Source: Eutypa lata
Taxonomy: Eukaryota; Ascomycota; Sordariomycetes; Xylariales; Diatrypaceae
NCBI GenBank assembly: GCA_022661535.1
Contig: JAKULF010000006.1
Coordinates: forward strand, 3,095,001-3,159,000
Direction: 5' to 3'
Length of the DNA stretch: 64,000 bases
The notes under the pieces are model-generated. The model did no database searches. It was not told the origin of the DNA and was given only the letters and a program-made list of their open reading frames with translations. Position 1 is the stretch's first letter; every line of letters begins with the position of its first letter. Shown here one piece after another: positions 1-10,827 of this stretch. Position numbers and translations under genes: made by a program.

Positions 1-816
1 GGTTCCATACTGGGTGAGGGCATCGCGTAATTGGTTCATTCTCGTCTCGTCCAGAGCCTGCAAAGACTCAAACACAAAGGGGGCTTGCGACTCCCACTGT
101 TGGATGGCCGAGTCGAGTCTGCCAGAGGCCAGTTCTACTTTATGAGCACTCGCCTTTGCCCCTTTCTTGCTAAGCTTCTCGGATTTCTCTCGTGCCTCTT
201 CTAATTCCCTAGCCATGTTGTGAAGGTTCCCTTGTATGGTCTGCATATTGGCTACTTCTTTTCTCTGTGGGAAATTTCTGAGCGGCGACTCGACGTCTTT
301 CTCGATCTTGGTAGCGAAGATATGATGTGCCATGGCGGCAGTTTCGGTAGACTGGATAACCTTGTCCCATTGTGCCTGGAACGTCCTTGATGAAAACAAC
401 TCATTAGCTCCATGGTTGACAGGACTAGGGGTTGGTGAAAAGTTATTGTAAAGCATACCCAAGTTCTGATTGCGCATTTGGAACTCTGAATTGGCCTAGT
501 CTCTTCAAAGCTTGCACATATTGTTCTTCAACCCTCCGTCGTTCCTGTCCCTGTGTTAGATCCTCGAGGTGATATGCGATAGCTCCTGTGATTGTGTGGT
601 GTTGCGTCATACCTGTAACCAGTCGGCGATTTCGGTGTTGAGCTTCGATATGCGCTTAACTCGATCGCTTAGGATTTGCACGGCTTGGTTAGGTTGTAGG
701 CTGGCCTGATTGTTGTCAAAGTTTCCCATTAGCCATTGTCGCAACTGAAACAGTCGTAAAGCTTAACATTGACTTACCAGCATAGCCGGGTATTCAGCTC
801 TTGAAAGGTCTTCCAT
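1..816 (-). CDS. syp1: F-BAR (FCH) domain endocytic protein, Syp1/FCHo type, 5' part
   Basis: Partial gene on the minus strand, with its 3' end beyond the left edge. The start is the ATG at 816-814. Four exons join in phase: 816-778, 744-613, 550-459 and 385-1, separated by introns of 33, 62 and 73 nt with GT-AG ends (the 33-nt one is unusually short). The protein begins MEDLSRAEYPAML and continues through ADWLQ, ERRRVEEQYVQALKRL, FRVPNAQSELG and ELEEAREKSEKLSKKGAK to the edge. This is the charged, coiled-coil start of an F-BAR domain. The conserved stretch around FRVPNAQSEL matches what I know of fungal Syp1 (FCHo family), which bends membrane and acts early in clathrin endocytosis and in septin/polarity control at the plasma membrane. 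The C-terminal mu-homology domain expected of Syp1 is not in the window, so another F-BAR protein is not fully excluded. Confidence 0.8.
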
Positions 817-1741
817 GATAAAGTTGTGATGTAGTTATAGTCAAGTTGTTCATATAGACATAAAGGTGAGGCTACGTAGAAGGGGTAATAACGTAAACAT
901 AAGAAAATGGAAATATAGGCAAGCCAAGGTCAAGAAACAAGCGCAGAAAAGAGAGATCAGAAAAATACAGAGGCGATATGATATGTAAAAGGTGCAATTG
1001 GGGGTTATTCGTACATAGAAGCTCAATATCAACAAGATGAAGAAGGTCTGAGCTGACCAAGAATGAAATATCACATCAGGTTAGACTTTTCAAAAGTATT
1101 CTTGTGACTTGTTTTTTTATGTCTTGCAATTGGGTGCCGAATATAAATTTCTTATCTTCAATTTGTTGTTTGTTTAGGCCATCATAAATGACGATGAGAT
1201 GGAACTTTCTTCTCTTTAGAGCTCATCCACTGACAGAATAACGACAGCCCCAGTGAAGGCCCGCCAGCCTCCTCCCACTGCCTTGGCTAGAGTCATAGAA
1301 GCTAAGCTAAATATAGTATAGTTGGGCTGAAGTCAAGCCTATTTTAACTTTAGCGCATTTATACCTGCCTAAGCAAGCTAAGCTACTCGTATATCCACCT
1401 GGAAATCTTATGTAATTAATTACCAGCTGTTAGTTTACTACGTACAATACTTGAAGCCCTACGAAACATCGTCAATGGCACCTGCATTAGAATACTTAGG
1501 AAACATACATAAATAAAAACAATTCAACTTTATATATGTACCTATGCAAACATACAACTACTTATATTATGTTCAGTTCTTAGGTACAGAAAACATTGTC
1601 AAGCTGCCTAACTAAGCCTGTTACCTGACGAGGTGGGTCAACGCTGATCGTCCCACGGAATTGAGGTTCAAGCACAAGCACTTTCACTAGGATCTTCGGC
1701 ACTTCTTCCTATAAAATTATACTAGGAAGTAATAACACAAG
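817..1741. other. AT-rich spacer
   Basis: Divergent spacer between the F-BAR gene (minus) and the kinase gene (plus). It holds only short, overlapping, low-complexity frames and no recognisable protein. It presumably contains both promoters. Confidence 0.5.
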
Positions 1742-3121
1742 ATGGCATCAGATCCAGACTGGAAAGGGTTGGTCTCGTCTTCTGACCGTTATGACAATAT
1801 CCAAGCCATGTAAGTCGTACTAAGTCGCCGTATTCATTCAGACCCTTGAAATCCTCATCTATCATATCCAGAACGAAGGCTCTTACTACAAAGGGTCAGG
1901 GGCCTAACCACCAAAGCGCATTTACTATTGAGAACGAGGCATATCAAAATTCAACTTCTCTTGTAAGATATATCAGCCCCATCTACATTGACATGTGAAT
2001 CCCTACCATCCGCTCCCACTATCGAGGCAGTTGCGCAACGGCTCACGTTGCGAGCAGGACCAATACAATGCAGCATGTCGAGACGCAGCTGCACGGGAAC
2101 CTCCACCTGCCGAGGAAGCCCAGGAGATATATACAGAGGATGACCCCCCGGAATCACCTGGTATCACCATAGGCAAATATCAAAGCTGCCATTATGTTGC
2201 CAGTGGTGTCACGGCAGAAGTTTATAGATGCAAGGCGGTCGCGTTGAAGGTCATTACCGAAAGCCACAACATCGAACCGCACAACCCGCAACGAGAAGCC
2301 AAGATACTTGGACTTCTAAGCAAGCCGTGCATTCCACTGCTAGAGACGTTTAGGGACCAAGAGCAACGCTTCACGATGACATTTCCCTTCATGCCACTGA
2401 CTCTCGAGACCCTTGTTCAGAGGGGGCCCCTTTCCAAATCTAGGATTAGAAGCCACTTCAAGGATATATTCACTGCATTGCGCGATATCCATGGGAAGGG
2501 CATCATCCACAGGGATATCAAGCCATCAGCTGTGTTGCTAGAGTCACCTGACGGGCCTGCTTACCTTTCTGACTTCGGCACAGCTTGGCACCCTACATGG
2601 GCGGTTTCCACAGAGCCCGCCGACGGAAAGATACTGGATATCGGCACTGGTGCCTACCGGGATCCCGCAGTTCTGTTCGGTAACAAGTCGTATGGACCGT
2701 CCGTCGACATGTGGGGAGCAGGAGTGATGCTTTCCGAGTGCTGTCGGACTCCACCACTGCCACTCTTCGAATCTAGGTCCGTTAGCGAAGACGGGAATCA
2801 GCTGGGGTTGATACTAAGCATATTCAAGACGATTGGCAGTCCCACGCCGGAATCGTGGCCCGAGGCGTTGAATTTCTTAACACCACCTTTTGAAACGTAT
2901 CGGCCCTTCGAAGGGAAGAGCTGGGACGATTTACTAGCCGGGGTCGATAAGACCTTCCAACAGCTGATAATGAGCTTGGTGCAGTACCAAAGCGATAAGA
3001 GACCTTCCGCCGCTCAGGTACGTGTGTCGTCGAAGCCCCTCAGCTTTTGAGTGCTAATCATACCTAGGCTCTTGAGTTCTCATGTCTGAAGATTCCAAGC
3101 GATGGCACGGAAGCAGCATAG
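1742..3121 (+). CDS. Csk1-like CDK-activating protein kinase
   Basis: Four exons (1742-1809, 1872-1962, 2031-3017, 3068-3121) encode 399 aa in continuous phase. The kinase domain starts near residue 105. Visible are the VAIK-type lysine (VALKV, K126), the catalytic HRDIKPSAVLL (H213-D215), the DFG (D234), and the activation segment ending YRDPAVLF in place of a canonical APE. The ATP loop reads ASGVTAEVY and lacks a normal GxGxxG. The spacing and the string SDFGTAWHP fit the fungal relatives of fission yeast Csk1, a CMGC kinase that phosphorylates the T-loop of cyclin-dependent kinases. The N-terminal 100 residues (DNIQAI, IENEAY) are also a feature I know from this group. The last exon adds a short tail after RPSAAQ. 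The CAK role is inferred from family resemblance only. Confidence 0.8.
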
Positions 3122-3928
3122 TGAAATCCTTATATTACAATACTTAGGGCACGTAATGTTTAACTACATAATATTACGTATGGGTGTCTTAGCTTAAGCA
3201 TACATTGGCAACCCAGAAACCCATATCCGACCGAACACCATGGAGACACAAGCGAAGAAAATCGCTACCGGATATCCTAGAGCTGGGAATGTTGTACAAA
3301 TATAATACATTTTGAGTGATCCATCTAGTATTTTAGTGCGCGTGTAGATCGAAAAAGACGGGTTTCAGTTGTTGTTATGCCCCCATGGGGTTTGATCGGA
3401 TAGCCGCTACCCCTTTTCTTTAAGAACATATCACACATTTCAAAGCCAAACAGCGTTATATCCGTAACCTAGAGAGACACTGTATTTTGTCGAATTCTCA
3501 TGAGCTAGAATTGGTGCGTAGCCGCAAAATGAGCTATAGCCTATCAGTGATAATTAATGGTCACTGTGCCATTATTAAATTAGGGGGCCTTAGGTTGGGA
3601 CATGAGTCAGTTCTTTCTCGACGAATTCCCATGTTAGATTTTCCAGCTATCATGGTTATGCTACGATGTTGCATATCGATTAGACGTTCAACAGTAGGGG
3701 ATAATTAAAGTTCCTAATCTATGCGTGGTAGGGAGCCTCCGTGAGGCTTCAACAGTATTACTCAAGAGTCGAGTATAGGTTCCTTCATATCCTGTGGTCT
3801 CCCATGCTCAAAGTTTCATCGTCGCGTCGCGTTTGCGCTATGTTCATCTAATAAGAAGTAGATTCTATATATACGCGCCAAGTAAACGGCACCGTGAGTG
3901 ATCCCCAGAATGCAACTCGTTGCCCTAC
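3122..3928. other. Spacer, no gene seen
   Basis: Between the convergent kinase gene and the 3' end of the sulfotransferase-like gene. Only one short open frame (3487-3708) is present; it begins with a non-ATG codon and resembles nothing known to me. Confidence 0.5.
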
Positions 3929-5129
3929 TCAAACCCAGCTCAACTTGGGCAACTTCCCCCCCAATCTCCGGTACATGACACCAGCTGCGATGATGGAACC
4001 CAAAATAGTCGTGAATCCAATGATGGTTTTCTGGACCCCCCTCCGATACATAGGACCGCGCATCTGGTGGAACTCCTCCGGAGTGTTTCTCCCCGGCCAA
4101 TCCAGATTCTTCGGTACGGGCACGCCCATCACGGGGCAAATCTCCTCCCAGCCGAACCCGTCCTCGAGGCTCATGACCTTCAACCGGTTGGGCGGGACCA
4201 TCCGCTTGACCATATTGATACTATTACGATGAACGTGTGTCAGTGCGCTGTTTGTGGCTCCAATAAAAAACAACCAATACGTATAAACTGGGGGTGGGTG
4301 ACGCAGCGTACTATTCCTTATAAGTTTCCTCCAGGTTCTTCTTGCCCTGTTCCGTCATGCCCTCGAACTTCGTGCATCGGTTCGTTATCACGTCGCCGAA
4401 GTAACCCATGTGATATGCCATGCTATCGAAGCACTTTATCAAGTTCCCGGGGAATTGGTTCAGCAAAGGTTGCATCTGGCCGACGGTGTTCTCGAAGGAC
4501 TTAGCCCACTTCTCCGGCTTCCGCTCCACCAGCAGGAACCTGGCTTCCGGATAGGCGTTGAGCGTCGACTGGAGCATGAAGAACGGCATCTCGATGATTA
4601 TCTTTCGTACAAGGTTAGTTAGCGCGCTTGATACCGGCCGATATAGGTACTTAATAGCAGGAACTCACGTCGTAGTCAGCGAACCACTTGTCGAAATCCT
4701 TTCGCGAGTCTGGACGGACATTTTATTAGCATATTTGCTTCTCCCGAATCCTTCTTCTCCCGAATATAACCACCGCGACATCGATTTCACAATTACTTAC
4801 AGGGCTTGCTCAGACCCATCTCACCCCGTATACCTTCATTCATTGTCTTGACGGACAAGGGCCCGCCCTTAGCCACCTCTGCCATGTGGTAGGGCTTGAA
4901 GCCCAGGAGCTTCAATGCGTTATAGAGGCCATGAGTCCCAGTCCTACAATTCAAACACGTGCCACGTTATTAGACTATATTCCTAGGGCTCCCATCGTCG
5001 ATTCGAACGGCGTGAGATTGACAGCGGGTAAATTCTCCGCGGAAGAACTCACCTGGGCGCACTAAGCACGATGAGCTTCTTCGGCTCGACGTGAGCAGGG
5101 GTAGGCAGTGAGTCGATATAGCGAGACAT
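3929..5129 (-). CDS. P-loop sulfotransferase-like protein with C-terminal membrane anchor
   Basis: Five exons on the minus strand (5129-5053, 4943-4801, 4709-4669, 4601-4312, 4220-3929) encode 280 aa in phase. The start MSRYIDSLP is followed by a P-loop-like PAPS-binding segment LSAPRTGTHGLYNAL (residues about 22-36), then FKPYHMAEVAKGG, EMPFFMLQSTLNAYPEARF and LLVERKPEKWAKSFENTV. These are hallmarks of the fungal/animal Sulfotransfer_4 family, often mis-named as an NAD-dependent epimerase. Residues of about 250-270 (TIIGFTTILGSIIAAGVMY) form one hydrophobic helix followed by basic residues, so the enzyme is probably tail-anchored on an internal membrane. The substrate is unknown. Sulfation is inferred from the fold; no characterised fungal member is known to me. 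Confidence 0.8.
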
Positions 5130-7364
5130 AGCGGGCGGTTCTGATTGGTCGGTCGTTCGGTGGAAGCGATAGATGTGTCGGATGGCATCGAAATGGCGTG
5201 CGATTGCGTGCTCGGGGAGGGAATGGTATAAATACCCACGACGGACGACCAGCCCCCCTTTTCTTGTCCCGGTCTTTTCTCCCTTGTTTGCCTCCCATCG
5301 ACGAAGCCATACGGGTTTTTTTGGTTTGTTCTGATCGGATTACTGACTAGTCAACTGCATACACGCGCTTAATCGCCCCATAACCGAGCTCGGCCCACAC
5401 AACAAGTGTGAAACTCCCTGGGAAGAGGAGTCAGTCCTCCCTGGCTCCCGGCGAAGCAACAGCGGTTCATTGCCGCCAATTGCTCCGATTCTAGGAGCCT
5501 GGAACGGCAGACGTACACTTCGCCATGGCAGAATGTGGGATCACAGCGTAGGATTGCCTCGGGGTCGCGGCGTTTACTATCGCCGCTCTCAGACGTAGTC
5601 TCCTCCGGCCTTAAAATGCCAAAAATTTACTTACACGCGCTATCCTACCTAAGACTGCAGCGGCAACTAGTAACGAGGGGCCGCACCTCCCTGGTGCGGC
5701 AGTCATCCCGTCAAATGAAGCTAGCTACGTAAGGGAGCCTTGCTAGCTCGCGTGTTCGGGTTCTTCTAGGATCTCCGTCGTTCGGAGAAGGCATGAAATT
5801 TGGTAATAGTTTTTGGTTGGTGACGGCGATGGTGATGGTGTATGGTCTCGCAGTTCGGTCATCCTGGAAGTCCGAGATCAAACACCACCGCCGAGAAGGC
5901 TTCTCCTACGATGTTACATGGCACGATATTAGTTATGTAGCATCGAGGACATGGAACGGCACTGGGGCCCGACGGATTGGCTTAGCAGAACATGCCTTGC
6001 ATGCTAGTTTGAACCCCGGCTTCTTGTCTCCCTTCCAAGCTTCTTTACATACGTTCTACACAGTGGGCCCGCCCGGGCCGGCACTCGGTCTGCGGATCTC
6101 GGGTCTTTTTCCCGACAGCATGTTCATCTTGACATTAATAGAAGTCGACGATTTTTAATTTTAGTAATTGCTTAATAATATACGTTGGGCCATCGCGGTC
6201 GTTCAGTGGCAAAATAAGCCCTCGTTTTGACTAGTAAACGAATATGTATAATACTCCCGGTTAGCTACCTGTAGCGGAGGACTGGCGTTACAGACAGCAG
6301 CGGGTAGTGGCAGCGGCAGCGGGTAGTGATAGCAGCAGATAGGTATCGTCCAGCAGGCCGTCAAGCAGCCGTTGCCGCCACCAGCCTACAACTTACAAAT
6401 CAGATCTGCGGACTGTACCTATCAAATGATATGAATCATCATAAATCTTCGCATTTAGAATGCTTGAGAGATGTTTCCATGACAAAGCATAGACTTTGAT
6501 ACAATAGGCGGGGGCTTCTGGCATCGCGATACTTCCATGATGTCCTTGTTCTTCCCACTCTAAATATTTGTCAGCAAATTCTGAATAAGGCAAGCGGCAA
6601 ATTGAATGACTTGTTTCCTGAACTGGAAAGGACCTTGAAACAGCCGTGACAACGATTACAAGATGACTATTTTGGTGTGTTTAACTGAAGGTCCCTGGCC
6701 TAGAATTCCAATACAGAACCATGTTCCCTAATTAGAGCCCCAAATATGAGACCTACGTGCTACCACTACTTACATGATTATGTAAATTCGTACTTGCGTG
6801 GTTATCCCAACGGCGCAGGAATACCTGAATGAGAAGGGCACTATATACACCGGAGTCTCGCGATGGGTTTATCCTACTGCTTGGCCTTACGTAAGCAGCC
6901 CCTATTTCAGGAATAGCTGAGTTAGCTTCAGTCCCTATTCCACTCTTGTATACTAGAACATCCAGGAGACACAAGTTTGCTAATTGAATGAATTACACCC
7001 CTTTAGAAACCATTTCCACGGTATAAGGACCTATTCGTATAATCAATTAGTAATTGGACTGCTATAAAATAGTACTTGGAATCATGGGGTTTCCTAGCCA
7101 ATAACGGGGCAGTATAACTCGGAGTATGAGATTTTATGTGCCGATGAAGAATCGTATATTGTTTACCGATTGCCTCTTGTAAATCGATGTCATATGAGAG
7201 GTTAGAGAAAGAGCAACAGTGCGGTAAGAAATATCCAATAACTTCTAGATGTCACTGCAAGAAGACATATTCATTTTCTGGCCTGTGGTATGTAGTAGTT
7301 ATATCTTCGACACTAAAGCTTTCTCGTAACCAAATGTAGTATTATTAGCGTATTATGATCCCCT
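5130..7364. other. Long spacer, no supported gene
   Basis: About 2.2 kb. The longest ATG-started frame is 5793-6158 (121 aa, hydrophobic first 25 residues, no homology I recognise), and it may be chance. An imperfect run of GCAGCGGGTAGTGG-like units lies near 6297-6342. The rest is AT-rich with nothing recognisable. Confidence 0.45.
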
Positions 7365-8861
7365 TCATCGATCGTCTAACCATGGGCGTAGAGGGTCCCT
7401 ATGCAGGATGGCTGGCATTGCCGACCCTGACTCTTCACCTGTGACAACCTGGATCTCTGTTCTAATAAGTATTCCCCCATGCTCGTTCGTCGAGCTTTCA
7501 GGTATCCCATCTATACTATGTCCAATTGCAGTTCTCACCGGTTGTAGCTCCGTCAGATGGATTCCATCACATTCTTCCATTGTGTGACGTTCACGATTGG
7601 CACCCCACTCAGAGGTCGCCCTCGGCCATGCATGACCTTGGATGCTCCCTGAAGATAAAGCTTGCGTATGAGGATATACCCTTATCTTTGACCTGAGATA
7701 GGCATGGATTCTAGACGTTAGACCGGGGCCCCGGAATGCGATAGGCATGGCAGGGATACAGAAGACCAGTACCGCCGTTGTCGTCTCGGCAATCCCCCAG
7801 AGGAGGTGTCGGGAGTATGCGTAGGTTAAGTCTGGGTTATGATTCAAATTTATCGCGGAAACAAGATGGCCAGTAGCGCAGGTACATGTCCTATAGATTT
7901 CATGCAACATAATTAGAAGTTGACAATGACTTAGCTGGAGCGAATTCAACGACCTACAATAATCCCACAGAGAAAATAACCGAAACGTTGACTTTTTGTT
8001 GGATAGATAGAGACAACCTCCAAATGATCTTATGGGGCAGTAATAGCATTATAAAGTCGAATAGGACATTGAAAGACGAGTTGAAAAGATTGAACGCATT
8101 TATGTTGATGCAGGTCCCGGGAATCCATCTGCGCCAGATCCTTTCTCTTGGTGTGCAAGTTAAGTTCAACGTTGTTATGAGGGTAATGTAAAACATAGTA
8201 TTGGCAACGATCATGGCGTAACAGGCCCAGAGGAATCGACTGCGTGTATGCCTTGGGATGAGGATGTGGGTCCATTCCAGGAGAATGGATGCCTTGATGA
8301 GAGCCATGGTGATGCAGAAACACATCGTTATATTGACGTAATCCTTCCCAATGTTAGCAACCCTCTAAATGACGGTTTCGTTTAACTGACGTGAATGAAG
8401 TCTGCTAAATCCTGGACTCGGAGATCCCACTGATGGACAAACAAGCCGGTGTGCGAAATGATCATACCGAGTAGGCATGCCGAAGCAATATTAAAGGCCG
8501 AGAATGGATGTCAACGAGGCATCTCACTAGATATTTAGGGTGTAGATTTACCTACCATGGAAACCAATCCCAAATCTATACAGTTTTCCAGTATTAGAGG
8601 CCCCGCTAAATCTCAGGGAGGTTTTCGATGAAACTCACAATCTTCAAGCTTGACTTTCCGCATGCAGAAAATTCGTGTATAAGCACGTACAAGAGAAAAC
8701 AAGACCTGTAGGAACACACAGGCTGCCATTACTTGAAATCCTAACTTGTTTCTGTGAGGGGGGTTGTCAAACTCCGCTTCAGTGCCGTCCGGGGGTGGCA
8801 AGGCTGGACTTTGTAGCAGAAGCTCTAACTTCTCAGGTGTAAGGGATTCGTTTGCGTCCAT
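7365..8861 (-). CDS. SAT4/rhodopsin-like fungal integral membrane protein, one splice site damaged
   Basis: Five exons (8861-8639, 8575-8556, 8498-8391, 8343-7958, 7890-7365) give a continuous 420-aa seven-helix protein, but only if the second intron ends at CG (8500-8499) instead of AG. TM1 is FQVMAACVFLQVLFSLVRAY. TM2 spans the 20-nt exon (YLGLVSM) and AFNIASACLLGMII. Later segments include ITMALIKASILLEW, YAMIVANTMFYITLITTL, FNVLFDFIMLLLPHKIIW and WGIAETTTAVLVFCIPAMP, which is the family signature helix. This is the architecture of the fungal SAT4/rhodopsin domain family (plasma-membrane proteins of unknown function, common beside metabolite or pathogenicity genes). The tail is hydrophilic. 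The missing acceptor means the gene may be a young pseudogene or carry a sequencing error. Confidence 0.7.
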
Positions 8862-10150
8862 CTTGAATGCAGAGATGGAAAGACAGCAGGAAATAGATCA
8901 GTATGTTTGACGGCTACTAGACATCGTTGAACTACGTTCGGATCCTCATGTCTTCCCGAACGAATATGCTGTTCTCGTCCTATTAGCCTTTCATATATCT
9001 AGAAGCAGAAGCCAGCTTACTGTTCACAACGGCCGCCACCAACATTGACTACGCCGCAAGAGCCTTGTTACAAATTGTTACGCATAATCTCCCCAATGGC
9101 ACCTCAGCATAACCTACTCACAATCTCCTGGCGATAAAATGTACATATGAGCATGCGTGTGCTGATCCTTCAATGTAACAAACTGACAATGGTACAATTT
9201 CTTTAGATTGGGCCACTTAATAAGGCTAGCTCAATAGCATGAGAGACAGTTAAGTTGGAGGGAACAGACAGGTACGTAGTAATTAAGCATCTACGATTTT
9301 GGTCTACCGTATGCGTGTGTTGCATTTTGTTACGAAGCATATGACTGGTGGATTGTTTGCCCGGCATTGGAAGAAAACGGGAACAGGCGGAGGGCGTGGT
9401 ATTACATAACTATATGAGTGGTACTATTCACGTAGGGCTTGTAGATTGGATCATGATTTGTCTCTTGGTCTTCTCCGTGCACCAACCTTCTTAAGGTATG
9501 AAGTCAAATATCTGCACTTAAAACACAATACAAAAGTAGGTCGCCACGAACCAGTAAGCACAATAGCCAGGGCACCAACAAAGGTCTTTCTGAAAAGCCC
9601 AAGCTGTTCAAAGGCGGGGGCGGGTCGCAAACAGGGGACCAAAATATAGCTTGCGGCGGCTAGCAAGTTGTGACTATGGTATTTTTATTTCTATTGGTAG
9701 ATAATGTGATCATCGCTATGTTATATGCAATACAGTTCTGTCAACACGGATCCAACATGCATGGCTCAATTGCTGTGTGCATTGCATGCATTGTGTGGTC
9801 GTATTTATATGATAACTATGATCGGCAACGAGGCTTTCAACCACTACCGTCAAGGTGTTGGTTTCAATATGCGAGAAATATACCGGGGTTAAGGTCGTAT
9901 TCGAGCCTTAAGCCACACCCTTCAAACTCTTCTCTTGCTCCAAATGTCGCTTTCTACGCTTATATGAAGGTAGGCTATCAAACGGTTACGGCTCAGTTGT
10001 CTAACCCCACTCCCCGAAAAAGGTTACTCACGTCTTAGAGCTCTAGGAAAATTAAGCTCAATCATATATATTAGGTAAGCAAGCAATATCAGTCGGCTAA
10101 TCAGCGTAGCCTCCTCAACGTGCGTGCCGTACTTTTAAATCTCAAGGACC
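8862..10150. other. Spacer, no supported gene
   Basis: No conserved protein is recognisable. A frame at 9670-10038 (122 aa) opens with a hydrophobic stretch but has no family resemblance. The region is AT-rich with many short tandem-like words. Confidence 0.45.
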
Positions 10151-10159
10151 GATTATCAG

Positions 10160-10440
10160 CGATTTCCCTGGCTACTCGTGGGTTGGGACTTCTGCTCACA
10201 CTTTGAACCAATCATTACTCAAAGATCCCATTTTCTTAAAACACTATCGTTCTCCCTAAAGTACGGCGATAATCTCCTCGTTGTCGGTCCTAATGGCTGC
10301 GGGAAATCTAGCCTGTTCCGTATCTCAGGGGCCTCATGCCCGTATACGGCGGTACCGTCTACAAGCCGCCGTTCAGATCTTCTACGTCACATTCGCGGCA
10401 CATACCAGTTTTGACGAATCCAAGCGATCCACGGCTGAAA
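10160..10440 (+). pseudogene. Relic of a peroxisomal ABC half-transporter (Pxa/ABCD)
   Basis: The frame from about 10178 reads FLKTLSFSLKYGDNLLVV then GPNGCGKSSLFRIS, a perfect Walker A with the flanks typical of ABCD-family (ALDP/Pxa1-Pxa2) nucleotide-binding domains that import very-long-chain acyl-CoA into peroxisomes. At about 10330 the homology jumps by one base to another frame, GLMPVYGGTVYKPPF, the conserved sequence that follows in that family. It then decays through at least one more shift near 10375-10410. The transmembrane half and the rest of the domain (Q-loop, signature, Walker B) are absent. It is therefore a fragment with frameshifts, not a gene. Confidence 0.75.
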
Positions 10441-10653
10441 GGTGGTAGTTGTCTGGCAGAGAAGGAAGATCCATCTATCGTATATGTGAAATACCATGTA
10501 GGTACTAGATACCTCTAATGAGGTGATCACCAAGACTTCTGCACCGGCCTAGGGAATTATTTCCCTGGAATAGGGGAGATATGAATGAAACACGCCTTAG
10601 CGAATGTGCCTAGCCTTTGTGGAATAGATCCCTGAGATAAGTACATGGCGTAT

Positions 10654-10692
10654 TGTCACGGCACCAAGTGGAGTCCACTTGGTGCCGTGACA
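10654..10692. repeat. Perfect 19-bp palindrome (39-nt hairpin)
   Basis: Two perfectly complementary 19-base arms (TGTCACGGCACCAAGTGGA and its reverse complement) are separated by a single G at 10673. It is GC-rich inside an AT-rich spacer, between the ABC relic and the MFS gene. It could be a hairpin terminator, a protein-binding site, or fused terminal inverted repeats left by a small transposon. Confidence 0.9.
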
Positions 10693-10827
10693 CGTATTGA
10701 GATCACACCAAATAGACCCAACAAGTATACACTGCTGATATAATACACTACCCTCAATTTCCCGACCCCATGTTGTGAGGTCGCCAGCTTTACTCTTCCG
10801 CCTTTTTGTATCCTCGCTAGCTGTATC

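Noticed and set aside
386..458. A 34-nt intron (458-425) in the F-BAR gene
   Set aside because: Too short, and it inserts unrelated residues; the acceptor at 387-386 restores the conserved join after NAQSELG.
5793..6158. 121-codon frame with a hydrophobic N-terminus (secreted protein?)
   Set aside because: No cleavage-site pattern, no cysteine pairing, no intron or homology support; likely chance.
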